Shown: positions 1 to 5,725 of the stretch, piece after piece
Layout: each line of letters opens with the position of its first letter
Position numbering within the stretch: position 1 is the stretch's first letter
From: UBA11386 sp035286785
Lineage (GTDB): Bacteria > Planctomycetota > Planctomycetia > Pirellulales > Thermoguttaceae
Length of the DNA: 8,855 bases
Direction of reading: 5' to 3'
NCBI GenBank assembly: GCA_035286785.1
Contig: DATECS010000008.1
Location: forward strand, 1 to 8,855
Program-made: the position numbers and the translations under genes
The notes under the pieces: generated by a model
What the model saw: only the letters and a program-made list of their open reading frames with translations
Database searches by the model: none
What the model was told of the DNA's origin: nothing

Positions 1-64
1 GCCGCGACCGTGAGGGAGCGGTTGCGATTCGGTAGGTATTCAACCGCTCCCTCACGGTCGCGGC
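1..64. repeat. Perfect 24-bp inverted repeat (REP-like element / possible terminator)
   Basis: Bases 1-24 and 41-64 are exact reverse complements, separated by a 16-nt loop (25-40). The left arm begins GCCGCGACCGTGAGGGAGCG. On the plus strand the stem is followed by CTCGG and six T (69-74), so it could act as an intrinsic terminator for a plus-strand gene to the left of the window. It also lies about 47 nt past the stop of the minus-strand protease gene and may end that transcript, although the flank needed to judge a T-run on that side is outside the window. Length and perfection suggest a dispersed palindromic repeat rather than a one-off terminator; that part is inference. Confidence 0.85.
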
Positions 65-110
65 TCGGTTTTTTCAGGGAATCCAAATTCCCGGATGCGC
101 TCACCCTACT

Positions 111-2180
111 TTAGTAACTCAGCAACGGTTCTTGCGGCGGAGCCAACGTCGGCCTTTGCTCGGGCGAGGCTTCTTGTTTCGGAGCCGGCTTGTCCTTGGT
201 CTTGGGCGATTCCTTCGGAGCCGGTTTCACGTCGCGCTGGGGTTTCTTTTTCAGAACCGGCTTGATTTCGGGCTTGGGCTCTTCTTTCGGAACGGGCTTG
301 ACCACCTGGGCCTTCGGCTCTTCCTTCGGCGCAGGCTTCGCCTCAGGTTTTGGTCCTTCCTTGGGAGCCGGTTTCACTTCGGCTTTAGGTTTCTCTTGCG
401 GAATCGGCTTTGTTTCGGGCTTTACCTCTTCCTTCGAGTCGGGCTTCTTTTGCTCCTCGGGCTTCGCCTCGGTTTCCGGCTTCTTCTCCTCGGCCGGATT
501 GGCCGCCTGCTCCTCGGGCCGCAGATGGCCCGACATCAGCTCGTACATCAACACGACCAGCGCGTTGGCCGGAATGCAATACGTCTCGGTCCGGCCGCCT
601 CGCGCCACGTTGATGCCCACGGTTCGGCCGTCGAGCGTGACCACCGGGCTGCCGCAGTCGGCGGGCCGCACCGTGGCGTCGTGTTGCAGGACCACCGGAA
701 AGTCATCGTGCCGCCCGCTCATCCCGACGCCCGTGCTGTTCAGCGCGTCGCGTTGGCGCGTGGCCGGCGTGACGATTTGGCCAAGGGTGGCCGTTTTATC
801 CATCGACTTTTCGCCGCGCCGCAACGTGAGCCGGATGGTCATGCCCGGTCCGAAGTTCTTCATCGCGTCGACCAGTTCCTTCTGGTTTTTGATCGGTCGG
901 CCGTTTAATTGCGTAATCAGGTCGTCCTTCATAATTCCGGCCCTGGCGGCGGGACTGCCGGGAAGAATCATCGAGATCGTCACCCCCTTGTCGGTCTGAC
1001 GGAAGAGTATCCCGAGCGAGCCCTTGGCCCGGGGAATCGTGCGTCGCGGGACGCTGATCACGCCCAGCGCCAACGGGTTCCCGTCCGGCCCCGGCACGGC
1101 AACCCATTGCCCGACCGCCGGATCCTTCAACCCCCACGCAATTTTGGGCAAATCAACGGCGTCGATCTTGAGCATGGCCAGATCGAATCGCGGGTTGACG
1201 CCCACCTTGCGCGCTTCAAGATCGCGTCCGTCGGGCAGCCGGACGACCACGCGCCCTTTCAACTCGCTGGCCTTGGTCAGAATCCACCCGTCCGGCCCGA
1301 CGATCGTTCCCATCGCCACGTCTCGCTTGTCGCAACGGACGCGAACCACGCAGGCCGCGGCCTGGGCGATGACCTTGCGGAACGTGTCTTTCACGCCGCC
1401 CGCGTCACGGAGCGTTCCGTCGACCCAGGCTTCGCCCTTCTTCAATCGGTCCCAATAGGTGTGGAAAATCTCGACCGGCACGTGATAATTCATGCTCATC
1501 GCGCCGCTGATGCGACTGTTGATCCCAATCACTTCGCCGTCAAGATTCAACAGCGGGCCGCCGGAGTCGCCGACAATCAATGGGCAGTCGGTCTGAACGG
1601 TGCGTTCCTCGACATCGAGCACTCGGCCCATCCGAACCACCGGCGGACGCCCTTCCATGTAACCCAGCGGATGGCCCATCGCCAGGCACCAATCACCCAC
1701 TTGGGTCTTGCCCTTGGGGGCAGGCCGCACGCAAGGCCACTCGCCCTTGTCGGTGATTTTCATCATCCCGGCGTCCGCGCCCGAGTAAATGCCCAGCGAC
1801 ATGCCTTTGTGCGACTTACCGTCCGACGTGGTGATCGTGGCCCTGCTACCCGGCCGGGCGGCCACGTGGCCGGCGGTCAAAATCAGGCCGTCGGGCGAGA
1901 CGATCACGCCGCTGCCCCGTGACGTTCCGATCTGGATGCCCACGACACACTTCACGGCCTTGGCGGCGACGTCCTTGAATTTCTGCTCGATCGCGCGAAG
2001 TTGGGCCAAGTCCTTGGGCGTGTCATCATCGACGACTTGCGCGGCGGGCGCGGCAACGTCGGCCCAAGCAGGCTGCGTTCCGCTCAGACGCCCGAGGACG
2101 AAGATAACGACCAGCATCCCCCGGCAAACGTTTCGCAAACCGAAGAACGTCTTCAATCGGGCATCATGGTGCAAAATCAC
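111..2180 (-). CDS. Secreted HtrA/DegP-like serine protease with degenerate second trypsin domain, nested PDZ and KPE-rich tail
   Basis: A 689-residue exported protein, probably a periplasmic or surface quality-control protease. Residues 1-40 form a signal peptide (basic start, hydrophobic GMLVVIFVLG, AWA before the likely cleavage). Trypsin-like domain 1 (about 65-245) keeps the HtrA triad: His105 in LTAGHV, Asp136 in GADAGMMKI, Ser206 in GDSGGPLL. Domain 2 (about 270-545) repeats the fold but is degenerate: ILTKASE puts Ser305 at the His site, Asp333 is kept in FDLAMLKI, and ADCGSPVV puts Cys509 at the nucleophile. A PDZ domain (about 386-456, GSLGILF to LTLRRGE) sits inside domain 2 between its Asp and Cys sites. 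Residues about 555-689 are a low-complexity tail with repeated PAPKE/PVPKE units. The start is GTG at 2180, supported by GGAGG 9 nt upstream and by an intact signal peptide. It appears monocistronic. The family is secure; the substrate is unknown. Confidence 0.9.
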   Translation of the reverse strand: MILHHDARLKTFFGLRNVCRGMLVVIFVLGRLSGTQPAWADVAAPAAQVVDDDTPKDLAQLRAIEQKFKDVAAKAVKCVVGIQIGTSRGSGVIVSPDGLILTAGHVAARPGSRATITTSDGKSHKGMSLGIYSGADAGMMKITDKGEWPCVRPAPKGKTQVGDWCLAMGHPLGYMEGRPPVVRMGRVLDVEERTVQTDCPLIVGDSGGPLLNLDGEVIGINSRISGAMSMNYHVPVEIFHTYWDRLKKGEAWVDGTLRDAGGVKDTFRKVIAQAAACVVRVRCDKRDVAMGTIVGPDGWILTKASELKGRVVVRLPDGRDLEARKVGVNPRFDLAMLKIDAVDLPKIAWGLKDPAVGQWVAVPGPDGNPLALGVISVPRRTIPRAKGSLGILFRQTDKGVTISMILPGSPAARAGIMKDDLITQLNGRPIKNQKELVDAMKNFGPGMTIRLTLRRGEKSMDKTATLGQIVTPATRQRDALNSTGVGMSGRHDDFPVVLQHDATVRPADCGSPVVTLDGRTVGINVARGGRTETYCIPANALVVLMYELMSGHLRPEEQAANPAEEKKPETEAKPEEQKKPDSKEEVKPETKPIPQEKPKAEVKPAPKEGPKPEAKPAPKEEPKAQVVKPVPKEEPKPEIKPVLKKKPQRDVKPAPKESPKTKDKPAPKQEASPEQRPTLAPPQEPLLSY

Positions 2181-2189
2181 GGGCGAGAT

Positions 2190-2194
2190 CCTCC
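2190..2194 (-). promoter_or_regulatory. Shine-Dalgarno site of the HtrA-like gene
   Basis: GGAGG on the minus strand, 9 nt before the GTG at 2180. It decides the start: the alternative ATG at codon 22 has no comparable site and would cut off the basic part of the signal peptide. Confidence 0.75.
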
Positions 2195-2245
2195 GAAGAC
2201 TCGAACGAGGGGCTGCTGTCTTCCGGCCGCGGGTGGGAAAACCTC

Positions 2246-2274
2246 ATTATGATTGCAGTTCCGACCGGAAACAA
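2246..2274 (-). promoter_or_regulatory. Candidate sigma70-type promoter of the HtrA-like gene
   Basis: On the minus strand TTGTTT (2274-2269) and CATAAT (2251-2246) are 17 bp apart, which would start transcription near 2239 and give a leader of about 60 nt. The -10 matches five of six consensus bases, the -35 only three. The spacer holds a short inverted repeat, TTCC/GGAA. Inferred from consensus only. Confidence 0.35.
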
Positions 2275-2361
2275 CCAGAAACTACTCCCACGGAGGGTCC
2301 GCGCGGCGGAAGGAAATGATGCATCCCAAAGGAAAGATTGTGAAAAAATAGAAAACACGCA

Positions 2362-2431
2362 TTAGCCGTCGAGCATGCTCGACGTTTTCGGGGGCTTTTC
2401 TCACTCCACGCCGCGCAGACGCGGCGGCTAA
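2362..2431. repeat. Palindromic block with an 18-bp perfect palindrome
   Basis: CGTCGAGCATGCTCGACG (2367-2384) is a perfect 18-bp palindrome. TTAGCCG (2362-2368) and CGGCTAA (2425-2431) bracket the block as inverted ends, and a small hairpin GCCGCG-CAGA-CGCGGC lies at 2410-2425. TTTT follows the first palindrome and a T-run (2435-2441) follows the second on the plus strand, so either could terminate plus-strand transcription, but no plus-strand gene lies upstream. It resembles a dispersed REP-like unit; copy number is unknown. Confidence 0.6.
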
Positions 2432-2464
2432 CTGATTTTTTCACAGCCTCGGAGCGCCATGAGC

Positions 2465-2535
2465 GCAAAAAAAGAGCCCTCCGTAGGCGGGGCAGGGACC
2501 TGCGAAGGGCGAGAGCGTGAGGTTGCCCTCACGTC
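2465..2535 (-). ncRNA. Candidate small RNA: GNRA hairpin plus C-rich-loop terminator
   Basis: Read on the minus strand, a promoter-like pair (TTGCAA 2569-2564, CATAAT 2547-2542, 16-bp spacing) would start a transcript near 2535. The product would begin with hairpin CGTGAGG-GCAA-CCTCACG (2533-2516, seven pairs closed by a GNRA tetraloop), then CTCTC, then the intrinsic terminator at 2510-2467, whose 19-nt loop is rich in C. Promoter, structured body and terminator fit one RNA of about 70 nt. I do not recognise a known RNA family. The alternative is that this is only the 3' end of the pckA mRNA, or a dispersed repeat. Everything here is read from sequence; expression is inference. Confidence 0.4.
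2467..2510 (-). terminator. Intrinsic terminator, minus strand
   Basis: On the minus strand GCCCTTCG (2510-2503) pairs with CGGAGGGC (2483-2476), eight pairs with one G-U, followed by TC and seven T (2473-2467). This is a strong intrinsic terminator. It ends either pckA, whose stop is about 220 nt upstream, or the short transcript proposed at 2465-2535, or both. Confidence 0.7.
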
Positions 2536-2541
2536 TTCTAA

Positions 2542-2569
2542 ATTATGGCTGGCCTGTCAGGAATTGCAA
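2542..2569 (-). promoter_or_regulatory. Promoter-like pair ahead of the candidate small RNA
   Basis: TTGCAA (four of six consensus) and CATAAT (five of six) on the minus strand, 16 bp apart, just upstream of the hairpin-terminator block and downstream of pckA. A promoter in this place makes sense only for a short transcript, because a terminator follows within about 70 nt. Confidence 0.4.
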
Positions 2570-2587
2570 CCCACTTTTCTGGTGGTG

Positions 2588-2640
2588 TCTAAAAATTCTG
2601 AAACCATCCTGTGATACTCCCCGGAAGACGGATTTTTAGA
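2588..2640. repeat. AT-rich 9-bp inverted repeat
   Basis: TCTAAAAAT (2588-2596) and ATTTTTAGA (2632-2640) are exact inverted copies with 35 bp between them, downstream of pckA. The arms carry their own A/T runs and stand out from the GC-rich surroundings. It could be a weak bidirectional terminator or a protein-binding pair; no function is shown. Confidence 0.45.
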
Positions 2641-2727
2641 GTCGGTTTGCAGGGATGGAAGCGGCATTCGCAAGGGGCGTTTTAGCTCCAGAAACGTCTC
2701 GCGGACAAACAGAGGCCGCGGCAAAAA

Positions 2728-4308
2728 TTAACCTTTCTCGAACACGCCGCGAATCTCCGGACGAAGCCCCGGATATTTCGCCACGAATTCGGCCCGCTGC
2801 CGGTCGAGCGCCGCCTGTTCGCGTCCAAACACGTCGGCCGCGAAAACCCGATCCGGGTGAAACAGCACCGGATCGACCGACGGGACGTTCTCGGGCACCA
2901 TCAGGCCCGTCTTCGGCGAGCGCCGCCAGTCGGTCAGCTCGCCCCGGAGCACCGCGTCCAATATGTTCATCGTGTCGCCCAGCCGGATGTCGTGCATCGC
3001 GTCGCCCTCGCCGATCCTTCCGGTGTTCAACAGATAGCAGTTAATGTGCGGGTTCCGCTTGAGAATGTCGTGGAACAGGTGGACGTGCGCGGCCCGGTCG
3101 CCGGCCACGAACGGATCGTAGAAAAAGACGTTCTTGATCTTTCCGGCTTGCGTCGGGTCACCCGCCGACGACTCCATCGACTGGCCGAGAACCATGAAGG
3201 CGGTCGCCTGATCGTGGGTCAACTTGGCGATCGCCGGAATGATCTTGCCGCGCGAGATGATGAAAATGTTGTCCACCCGATTGGTGTTGATCTCGCCACC
3301 GGCATGCATGAAGTCGCGTCGCTCGATGACCGCTCGGCCGTTGCTTGTCCGCTCGACGTTGAAAAAGTCGATCGTGCCGTCGGGGGCGACGTAAACGTTT
3401 TCGAGAAACGTCTCGCGTTTGAGCGAGCCGTAATACGCTTCAATCTGATCGCGCGGGCCCAGTCCGTCGGTCTTCACGAAAAGCCCGCCCGCCTCGAACC
3501 CGCGGAACGTGCCGTCCAACCCGAGCACCCCCCCGTCGTCCTGGATCAGCCAGGAACGCTCTTGCCCCTTGCGGGCCAGCACCTTGCATGAGGTGCTGGT
3601 CTTGCCGTTGGCGCTCAGCGCGACGAACAACGAGGCGGTCGTCCGATAGCGACCATCGGCCCCTTCGAGTGTGTCCTTGCGGCATCCGGCGTGCAGAAAC
3701 AGGGCTTTGCCGGTGAGTTTCGCGCGGTAGTCCTCGGCCGTGAACACGCCCTTTTTCCACTCGCCGAAGTAGTTCGTGTTGCGCGCGAACTTGACAAGCC
3801 GTCCGTCGTTGGAATGGGCGTTGCGAATGGTGATGCTCTTCTGGGGCAGCGTTTTGCCCCGATTCTTCTCGTACTCATCGTCGAAGAACATGACGACCTG
3901 ATGCGTGGGATTGTCCGTCGCGGCCGGTTTGAACAGCTTGACGCCGGCGAACGCCACGTGGGCGAATCGCTTGGGCACGATCAGCCGCGCCGTGACGCCC
4001 TCCGCGCCGTCGCCCACCGTCACGTCGACGGCCACGAGCGTTTCCTTCGCCGAACGCTCCAAGGCCGTCCCGAGCAATTTCTCCTCTTCCTCGCCGAACG
4101 GAGTGTCGATGTTGTTCCGCGTGAACATGGCCGCCCGCGACATCGGCTCCGACTCGACCGCGATGCTCCCGTACTTGCTCACGACCACCCCGGGCTCTTC
4201 CATTGCCAGGGCCCGCAACTGCTCGTTGCTGGGATTGTAGATGAGCCGACCCTCGCGCCGGGCCGCTTCAAAAATCGCCTGGGCCGCTTCCGAAAACCGC
4301 TGGAACAT
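2728..4308 (-). CDS. pckA: Phosphoenolpyruvate carboxykinase (ATP), divergent
   Basis: A 526-residue cytosolic enzyme expected to convert oxaloacetate plus ATP to phosphoenolpyruvate, CO2 and ADP, the entry step of gluconeogenesis; ATP-type enzymes are usually about 525-540 residues. Numbering from the ATG at 4308: YFGEWKKGVFT (180-190) matches the family's YAGE-KK block and supplies Lys185/Lys186; FLHAGC has His206, the metal-ligand position; LSANGKTS (231-238) is the phosphate-binding loop with Lys236 and Thr237, in place of the usual LSGTGKTT; IQDDGG has Asp257/Asp258 for metal; Arg325 in SNGRA matches the family's ENTRA arginine; AKLTHDQA and LNTGR follow as usual. The N-terminal substrate motif (GRSPKDK in E. 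coli) is replaced by FTRNNIDTPF. The open frame runs up to a GTG at 4410, but that start lies inside a palindromic repeat; ATG 4308 has GGAG 7 nt upstream. Single gene, probably terminated at 2467-2510. Confidence 0.82.
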   Translation of the reverse strand: MFQRFSEAAQAIFEAARREGRLIYNPSNEQLRALAMEEPGVVVSKYGSIAVESEPMSRAAMFTRNNIDTPFGEEEEKLLGTALERSAKETLVAVDVTVGDGAEGVTARLIVPKRFAHVAFAGVKLFKPAATDNPTHQVVMFFDDEYEKNRGKTLPQKSITIRNAHSNDGRLVKFARNTNYFGEWKKGVFTAEDYRAKLTGKALFLHAGCRKDTLEGADGRYRTTASLFVALSANGKTSTSCKVLARKGQERSWLIQDDGGVLGLDGTFRGFEAGGLFVKTDGLGPRDQIEAYYGSLKRETFLENVYVAPDGTIDFFNVERTSNGRAVIERRDFMHAGGEINTNRVDNIFIISRGKIIPAIAKLTHDQATAFMVLGQSMESSAGDPTQAGKIKNVFFYDPFVAGDRAAHVHLFHDILKRNPHINCYLLNTGRIGEGDAMHDIRLGDTMNILDAVLRGELTDWRRSPKTGLMVPENVPSVDPVLFHPDRVFAADVFGREQAALDRQRAEFVAKYPGLRPEIRGVFEKG

Positions 4309-4315
4309 CGAGATT

Positions 4316-4319
4316 CTCC
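4316..4319 (-). promoter_or_regulatory. Shine-Dalgarno site fixing the pckA start
   Basis: GGAG on the minus strand, 7 nt before ATG 4308. It favours the 526-residue product over the 560-residue frame that begins with GTG at 4410 inside a repeat; the extra 34 residues do not resemble the family's N terminus. Confidence 0.7.
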
Positions 4320-4347
4320 ATTTCACCTTGAGGAGTAAGGTCGAAAA

Positions 4348-4424
4348 CCGTAGGTCAGGCTGTGCCTGACAGTGCTTGACAGCCCGTTTTTCCAAGCTGC
4401 TGTCAGGCACAGCCTGACCTACGG
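4348..4424. repeat. Large nested palindromic repeat (25-bp perfect arms)
   Basis: Bases 4348-4372 and 4400-4424 are perfect 25-bp inverted copies. After a short bulge the stem continues as GCTTG (4374-4378) with CAAGC (4393-4397), closing a 14-nt loop. Each arm is also self-complementary: GTCAGGC-TGT-GCCTGAC at 4354-4370 and GTCAGGC-ACA-GCCTGAC at 4402-4418. It can therefore form one long hairpin or two small ones, as REP-type elements do. It lies 40 nt upstream of the pckA ATG and may be in its leader. Confidence 0.85.
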
Positions 4425-4618
4425 GGCTACGGGACTTGATTCGTGTATTCCTCTACTACGGCGAGTAAACGCCAAACCGGTTAGTGTACCCTAGGGGTGT
4501 CCCCGGAAAAAAGGGGGGAACGCCCGGGCAAATGGAATTGTCACCCCCATCCGAACTCCCCTGGAGGACAAAAACACCCTATCCGCCAATCCACTCCCCC
4601 AAAGGGGCAGAGTCATCC

Positions 4619-4647
4619 TTGCGAGCGTCTATCCAGCCGAGTATTGT
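4619..4647 (+). promoter_or_regulatory. Candidate sigma70-type promoter of the epimerase gene
   Basis: TTGCGA (4619-4624) and TATTGT (4642-4647) are exactly 17 bp apart, each matching four of six consensus bases. Transcription would start near 4654, giving a leader of about 35 nt. Position and spacing are good; no experimental support. Confidence 0.45.
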
Positions 4648-4688
4648 GAAAAAAGGTTCCCATCCCGCAATTCCCCCATGATGCTTTC

Positions 4689-5687
4689 ATGAAACACTGT
4701 CTCGTCACCGGCGGCGCCGGGTTCATCGGCAGCCACCTCGTCGAACGGCTCCTCGAACGTGGAAACCGCGTCTCCGTGATCGACGACGAGTCAACCGGCT
4801 CGATCGACAATCTTGCCGGCGTTATCAATTCCCCCCAACTCCGCTACATCAAAGGCACGGTGGCTGATCGGGATCTGGTTCGCCGGGTGCTTGCGGACGT
4901 GGATGAGGTCTATCATCTGGCCGCCGCCGTCGGGGTGGAGCTTATCGCCCGCTCGCCCATCCGCACGATCGAAACCAATATCTATCCCACGGAGTTGATC
5001 CTCAACGAGTTGAACCAGTGCCGCCAGTCCGGCCGCGACGTCAAGCTGTTCCTGGCCAGTTCGAGCGAGGTCTACGGCAAGAATCCCAAGCCCCGCTGGG
5101 ACGAGGAGGACGAACTCGTCTTCGGCTCCACGGCCCGGGCCCGATGGTCCTATGGCGCGTCGAAGGCGATCGACGAATTCCTGGCCCTGGCCTACTGGCG
5201 TCAGGAACGCCTGCCGGTCGTGGTGGGACGTTTTTTCAACGTGGTGGGGCCTCGCCAGAGCGGCGCCTATGGAATGGTGCTTCCGCGGTTCGTCGAGGCG
5301 GCCTTGGACGGCCGCCCGTTGACAGTCCACGACGACGGTCGGCAGGTGCGGTGTTTCGCCCACGTGGCCGACGTCGTCGAAATGGTGCTCGAGTTGATGG
5401 CCGCCCCCGCCGCCGTCGGCCGCGTGTTCAACGTGGGCAGCGACGAGCCGGTCCGCATCATGGAACTGGCCGAACGGGTCATCGCCCAGGTGGACCCGAA
5501 CCTTTCGATCCATTTTGTCAGCTACTCGAAGGCCTATTCCGACGATTTCGAGGACTGCCGCCACCGCGTGCCCAAGCTCGACCGTCTCCATGCCACGATC
5601 GAGCATCGCTTGCGATTTACGCTCGATGAGACGATTCGAAGCGTCATCGAAACGAAACGAAAATCGCGCGAATCGGACGACAAGTGA
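4689..5687 (+). CDS. NAD-dependent nucleotide-sugar epimerase/dehydratase
   Basis: A 332-residue extended short-chain dehydrogenase/reductase acting in the cytosol on a nucleotide-activated sugar. The NAD-binding Rossmann motif GGAGFIG is at 8-14, and the YHLAA strand motif at 75-79. The catalytic set is Ser125/Ser126 in ASSSEVYG, Tyr155 and Lys159 in YGASK. The substrate half has GRFFNVVGPRQ (180-190), RCFAHVADVV (221-230) and FNVGSDEPV (247-255), typical of UDP-glucose 4-epimerase, UDP-glucuronate decarboxylase and dTDP-glucose dehydratase relatives. The SYSKAYSDDFEDCRHRVPKLD stretch is a common ending of uncharacterised members. The exact sugar cannot be told. The ATG at 4689 lies directly before the Rossmann strand. 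There is no clear Shine-Dalgarno. An out-of-frame ATG at 4678 opens a four-codon frame that stops on the start codon (ATGA). It is convergent with a membrane glycosyltransferase, which suggests envelope glycan synthesis. Confidence 0.88.
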   Translation: MKHCLVTGGAGFIGSHLVERLLERGNRVSVIDDESTGSIDNLAGVINSPQLRYIKGTVADRDLVRRVLADVDEVYHLAAAVGVELIARSPIRTIETNIYPTELILNELNQCRQSGRDVKLFLASSSEVYGKNPKPRWDEEDELVFGSTARARWSYGASKAIDEFLALAYWRQERLPVVVGRFFNVVGPRQSGAYGMVLPRFVEAALDGRPLTVHDDGRQVRCFAHVADVVEMVLELMAAPAAVGRVFNVGSDEPVRIMELAERVIAQVDPNLSIHFVSYSKAYSDDFEDCRHRVPKLDRLHATIEHRLRFTLDETIRSVIETKRKSRESDDK

Positions 5688-5725
5688 GGCGTGGTGAGAC
5701 GATCGTCCCGCACTACAATCCCTCA
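5685..5725. terminator. Possible shared hairpin between convergent genes
   Basis: GACGATCGTC (5698-5707) is a 10-bp palindrome in the 25-nt gap, with TGAGG (5685-5689) and CCTCA (5721-5725) as more distant inverted arms that overlap both gene ends. The symmetry suits a bidirectional terminator, but neither strand has a T-run, so this is weak. Confidence 0.3.

Larger units (their letters stand above)
2181..2727. other. Non-coding region between the HtrA-like gene and pckA
   Basis: About 550 nt with no credible protein gene; open frames here run through palindromes and lack ribosome sites. It holds the protease promoter and ribosome site near 2190-2274, a palindromic block (2362-2431), two minus-strand hairpins ending in a T-run with a promoter-like pair upstream (2467-2569), and an AT-rich inverted repeat (2588-2640). 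Bases 2641-2727, next to the pckA stop, show nothing beyond a short GCCGCGGC palindrome (2715-2722). Confidence 0.6.
4309..4688. other. Divergent intergenic region, pckA / epimerase
   Basis: About 380 nt between divergent genes. It contains the pckA ribosome site, the nested palindrome, a C/G-run-rich stretch (about 4485-4610, including GGGGTGTCCCC at 4494-4504 and GCCCGGGC at 4521-4528), and the epimerase promoter. I see no convincing promoter for pckA and no small gene. Confidence 0.5.

Noticed and set aside
1..64. CRISPR repeat
   Set aside because: Only one palindromic unit is present, with no regularly spaced copies and no cas gene.
132..999. Plus-strand Phe/Leu/Arg- and Phe/Ser/Gly-rich open frames opposite the protease gene
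   Set aside because: They are the antisense of the low-complexity KPE tail and protease domains, with no ribosome site and no recognisable domain.
2247..2468. 73-codon minus-strand frame in the protease-pckA gap
   Set aside because: It is translated mostly from the palindromic block and has no ribosome site or family resemblance.
2562..2612. 16-codon minus-strand frame (MVSEFLDTTRKVGCNS) before the hairpin-terminator block, possible leader peptide
   Set aside because: No properly spaced ribosome site, no run of regulatory codons, and no downstream gene for it to attenuate.
4309..4410. 34-codon N-terminal extension of pckA from GTG 4410
   Set aside because: It starts inside a palindromic repeat, has no ribosome site and does not resemble the PckA N terminus; ATG 4308 has GGAG at 7 nt.
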